Origin: Rhabdornis inornatus
Taxonomy: Eukaryota > Chordata > Aves > Passeriformes > Rhabdornithidae
Direction of reading: 5' to 3'
Assembly (NCBI GenBank): GCA_013397075.1
Contig: VWZS01008197.1
Coordinates: forward strand, 2,138,996 to 2,202,995
DNA length: 64,000 nucleotides
A model generated the notes under the pieces. That model was given only the letters and a program-made list of their open reading frames with translations. It made no database searches and had not been told where the DNA came from. Position numbers and translations under genes: made by a program. How positions within the stretch are numbered: position 1 is the first letter of the stretch; each line of letters begins with the position of its first letter. Shown piece by piece: positions 60,541 to 64,000 of this stretch.

Positions 60541-63500
60541 GTTGTTTAGGACTGGGAGGTGAAGATAACCTCTGCACCAACCTAATGAAAATAGTCCCTG
60601 AAGATCCTCTTCAAGAAGATAGGCATATTCTAACAAACCAAATATTATCTCAGTGGAGAGAAAAGTGCCCTTTTCCACTGGGTTCCTTTATATTTCCATT
60701 ACACTTTTTTTTCTTTAGACTCCCTTAGTGTTCCTGCTGGATATTTAAAAAAAAAAATAAAAAAAAAAGTGGGAAAATTACAACTAGATTAATCAGCTAT
60801 TAATGACTGAGAGTGAGTGAGGAGGTGTGAATTCCCCTGACTTGTGCAACGCACTGTCCAGGTCAGCTGCTATCAACAGCTGGAGATCTGTTGACAGCCA
60901 GTGACCTAGCAGGATTTATGTCATTTAGAGAACTACTCCAGTATTTGGAATGCAAGAAAAATTGTGAGCCCACCTGAATCCCCTGTGGGGGAAAAGTCAA
61001 TTAACTTTTTTTCAAGCACTTGTTTATAGGAAAACAGACTTTTTAGCAGCAAACAATTATGTTTCGTGTATTATTTTCTTCTTAGACAGCAACAGAATTT
61101 TTTCAACCTTCCATAGCTCTCATTTAACTGCTGTTTGTAATATGTACTCAAGCAGCTTCCTTCAAAAAAAAAAAGGAAAAAAAAGGCACAATGAAAATAC
61201 TATCTTGCATATCTTTATTTTGATAAGAAGACCTATTTGCTGTTCAACCCTCTCACACTGTTAATCTCCTTGAAAGCCATAAGGCACAAGTGGCACACAA
61301 GCTATAGCATTACAGCATTTGTAATTAATTAGATTTGCAGGACTTGACACAAAAAGAACAAAGAAATGTGCAATATTGTCATTAACTATTAACTGGACCT
61401 TCTTTATGTGCAACTGTGAGTACAGTTCTTTTCAGCTCTATGTCTTTTCTTTTTGTGTGAAGCCCTATTCAACAAAGCCTCTGTCACATTCAAACAATGA
61501 CAAACTGTTTTCTTGCACTCAGTATTGAAGTAAATGTGTTTATCTTCTCATCCAGAATGAAATTGTTGATGGGACATGAGGGAAATAAATAGATGACTTG
61601 GATGAAAATCTTTTTTTGTGGGATAATTTTCTTGATCTAAGTTACAGTGGTTGAATTCGTGTGCTCCAGAGGAGGGTTTCAGAGATAAGGAAAAGAGATT
61701 TGGGCAAGGTTTCTTCTTGTATCTTTGAACCCTGTGATATGATATGCACAACTCGAACTCAGAGATAGCAGTGAAATTTGGATGGGAAATAATTTTTTTT
61801 TTCCACTTATTTTTTTGTTTATTTCAAGAAATCATAGAGTACCCTCTTGAAATAATTTCATGTTTTTACCCAGAATATACTACCAAAAAAAAAAAAAAAT
61901 GAAAAGTTAAATACTTTTTAAAACTTGGAGTCAAGAGTTTAAGGCAACATATTATTTTTAAAAATCTGCTTTCCCTCAAAAAAAGCCAAAAAACCCCCTA
62001 CATTTCAAAGGCTAAACAGGGGTGGAAACATCCAAGCTTTAAGGTACTTTTACTTAAAAGGCAAAGTAGATTTCTGTTCCATTTCTGCCTGTTTTCACCT
62101 GCTTGTAGGGCAGTAGTGCCTTTGTAGCACACTCAGTTACACTCTGTAGGCATTCTCTGGCTGTTCTAGCCCAAATTCTAGTGGCTTTTTTAAAATGTGT
62201 TGTAAGGTTTCAGTGTCCTAGCACCTCTTTGTAGCTGTTTAGGGGTGGCAAGGATGCTTAACATCCAGCAGACCTGCATACAGAAAATTTCTCTGGAATG
62301 CTCTGGGTCTCCAGCAAGGACATCAATAGGCATGAACATTGCAGCCTCCTTGCCTTGGGGAAAATAAAAAAAAAATCACGTAAGCAGAATCAATGGCAAT
62401 GTGATATGGATGGGCAGGAATAAGGTCAGAATATTTATAAAAGCTCACAACCAAGTGGATTTTGTTTATTCTTCACACAATACAACATCATTCCCATTTT
62501 TACTGTGCAAAGTTAGGGTTTTGATAAAATTATCTCCCCCACACCCAACAATAGAAAGAAAATCAATCTTACTTATGGAACAGTGGCATGTCAAAATCGT
62601 TATAAATTTATAGGTTATAAAACATGGATGTAAATTCGTAGTTCAGAAACATCTCACATTCCCAGAACGCTTTCTAGTTCCCCATCTGCAATATAAAGTC
62701 AGACTGATCTCTCTAAATCAAAATTGCATTTTTGTGACACTTCATCTCTTTGTCATGTTTTCTCCTCGCAATATCTGTGCTACAAAGCTCCCTGTCTTTA
62801 TCCGTTTATAGCATCATAGGACACACATCAATTTTACAGGTAACAAGACTAATGCATATGAAAAAAATCTTATAAATCACATTTGTGGAGAGGAAAACTC
62901 TGTTAAACACCACAGTCATTTAGAGAAAACCGATTTATTCTGCAGTTTTTTTCAGTTGATGTGTAATATTTTGAAATCAGGCTCTGTCGGACATATTTAT
63001 TGTGATGTTGTATATGATGTGCAATACACATAAAGCTGTGATAGGGTGTATTTTTCCCGAGGAAGGAAAACAGCCTGGCTATTCTCAAGTGCTGAAATAC
63101 CTCTAACTACTCTTTTCTTCTCTATCATTACAAATTCTGTTACGTTTCAGCAACTCATTTGTCGCCTTTGACAATAGACAAAAGAGTGAGTGTCTTGTGA
63201 TTCTGACTTTCCTCCTTCAGTGAGGAATTCCTCCGTGAATTTGCATCCCAACAACCTTCCTAACTGGACATAACACCATGAGTGAATGGGTCACTCCAAA
63301 CTCTGATCTCTTCCTGCTTTCTGCTATACAAACATGCAAAAGGAATTATGAGTGTTAGTTATCTCTAGTCATCTCTAGTGGATTTTAATGATCCAAAGGC
63401 AATAGTTACAATTCTTTTGAAACCCACTCATTCAGAAAAGTTCTCAGCCCTCAGACATATTCGCTTTTGTCTTTATCATAAATAGATATCTTAAATGGAT

Positions 63501-64000
63501 TGTGGGAAAAAAAAAAAAAGCAGGGGGTAAAAATAAACAAAAATGGGACGTTATAGACGCAGTTATAGCAGTACAGAAAGCCAGGCTCTGTTGAAATCCT
63601 TGCAGAGGAGCGAACTCAGTGCTACCCTTTAGCTGACAAGCCACAGAGCAGCTGAGAACCAAGGGAGATAAAAGAAGACCAGCAGCTGTGGCAAAATCAC
63701 TCTCCTGGGATGTAACACTGATGCACATCTCCATCCCAAGGTTATCTGCCTTCACGGTACAACTACACCTCACTGAGCATTATGTGTGACTAGAGACACT
63801 CAGGCTGCATGTGATCATAAAGAAACAGTATAAAAGTAAGTTAAGAATGGGTAGAAGTCCGACTAGACTCAATCATAACTTCTGGGATCAAGCTGAACTT
63901 GTCTTCTCCTTCATAGAGTTGCCTGCTGGGTAAGAACCATCCTCTAGGAGCACTGAATGATTACCCGGAGTGAGCTTTTGTTAGGGATTAGAGCTATTCA

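Larger units (their letters stand above)
54756..64000. other. AT-rich non-coding sequence, no gene seen
   Basis: I see no supported gene. A G/T tract with GTTT units lies at 56417-56513, a pyrimidine-rich tract at 60489-60540, A runs near 60749-60768 and 61886-61899, and a perfect 12-base duplication (ATGCACTAAAGT type) at about 58511-58534. The stretch 58040-58370 is richer in G+C and may be an unclassified repeat. The 106- to 121-codon frames (57696-58016; 56617-56982 and 63444-63773 on the minus strand) show no recognisable domain. Confidence 0.5.

Overview
The window looks like AT-rich, non-coding DNA from a bird, probably a songbird (passerine). I find no protein-coding gene, rRNA or tRNA that I can support. 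The bird call rests on several 3'-end fragments of CR1 LINEs (two with the tandem CTATGA-type tail, others starting at the matching reverse-complement end). The songbird call rests on two stretches that resemble, from memory, LTRs common in passerine genomes. The longest open frames (up to 171 codons) are unrecognised. They either lie in GC-rich LTR sequence or have the length and composition expected by chance in AT-rich DNA.

Layout. 1-6.9 kb is unique AT-rich sequence, broken by a striking perfect hairpin at 4652-4708. A plus-strand CR1 lies at 6966-7296. A degenerate 10-bp tandem array of about 64 units fills 8353-8990. An ancient CR1/L3-like LINE probably covers 16.8-17.8 kb, and a clear minus-strand CR1 covers 18.8-19.35 kb. 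A hexamer microsatellite sits at 24.77 kb, a CpG-rich GC island at 25.6-26.05 kb and a 50-T run at 27.13 kb. A minus-strand CR1 fragment is at 35.7 kb. The 41.6-47.1 kb segment is the richest in repeats: a probable solo LTR, a CR1 tail grown into a 110-bp TCCTA array, a pre-miRNA-like hairpin, another CR1, and a decayed LTR body. The last 17 kb is mostly unique AT-rich sequence with one small CR1 fragment at 54.67 kb.

There are no genes to place in a pathway. The window reads as a gene desert or the inside of a very long intron. I did not find a convincing new multi-gene system. The structures most worth following up are the helical-period array at 8.35-8.99 kb, the short-loop palindrome at 4.65 kb and the 87-nt imperfect hairpin at 44.1 kb.

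All family assignments were made by eye from remembered consensus features. No database search was run, and element boundaries are approximate unless stated.
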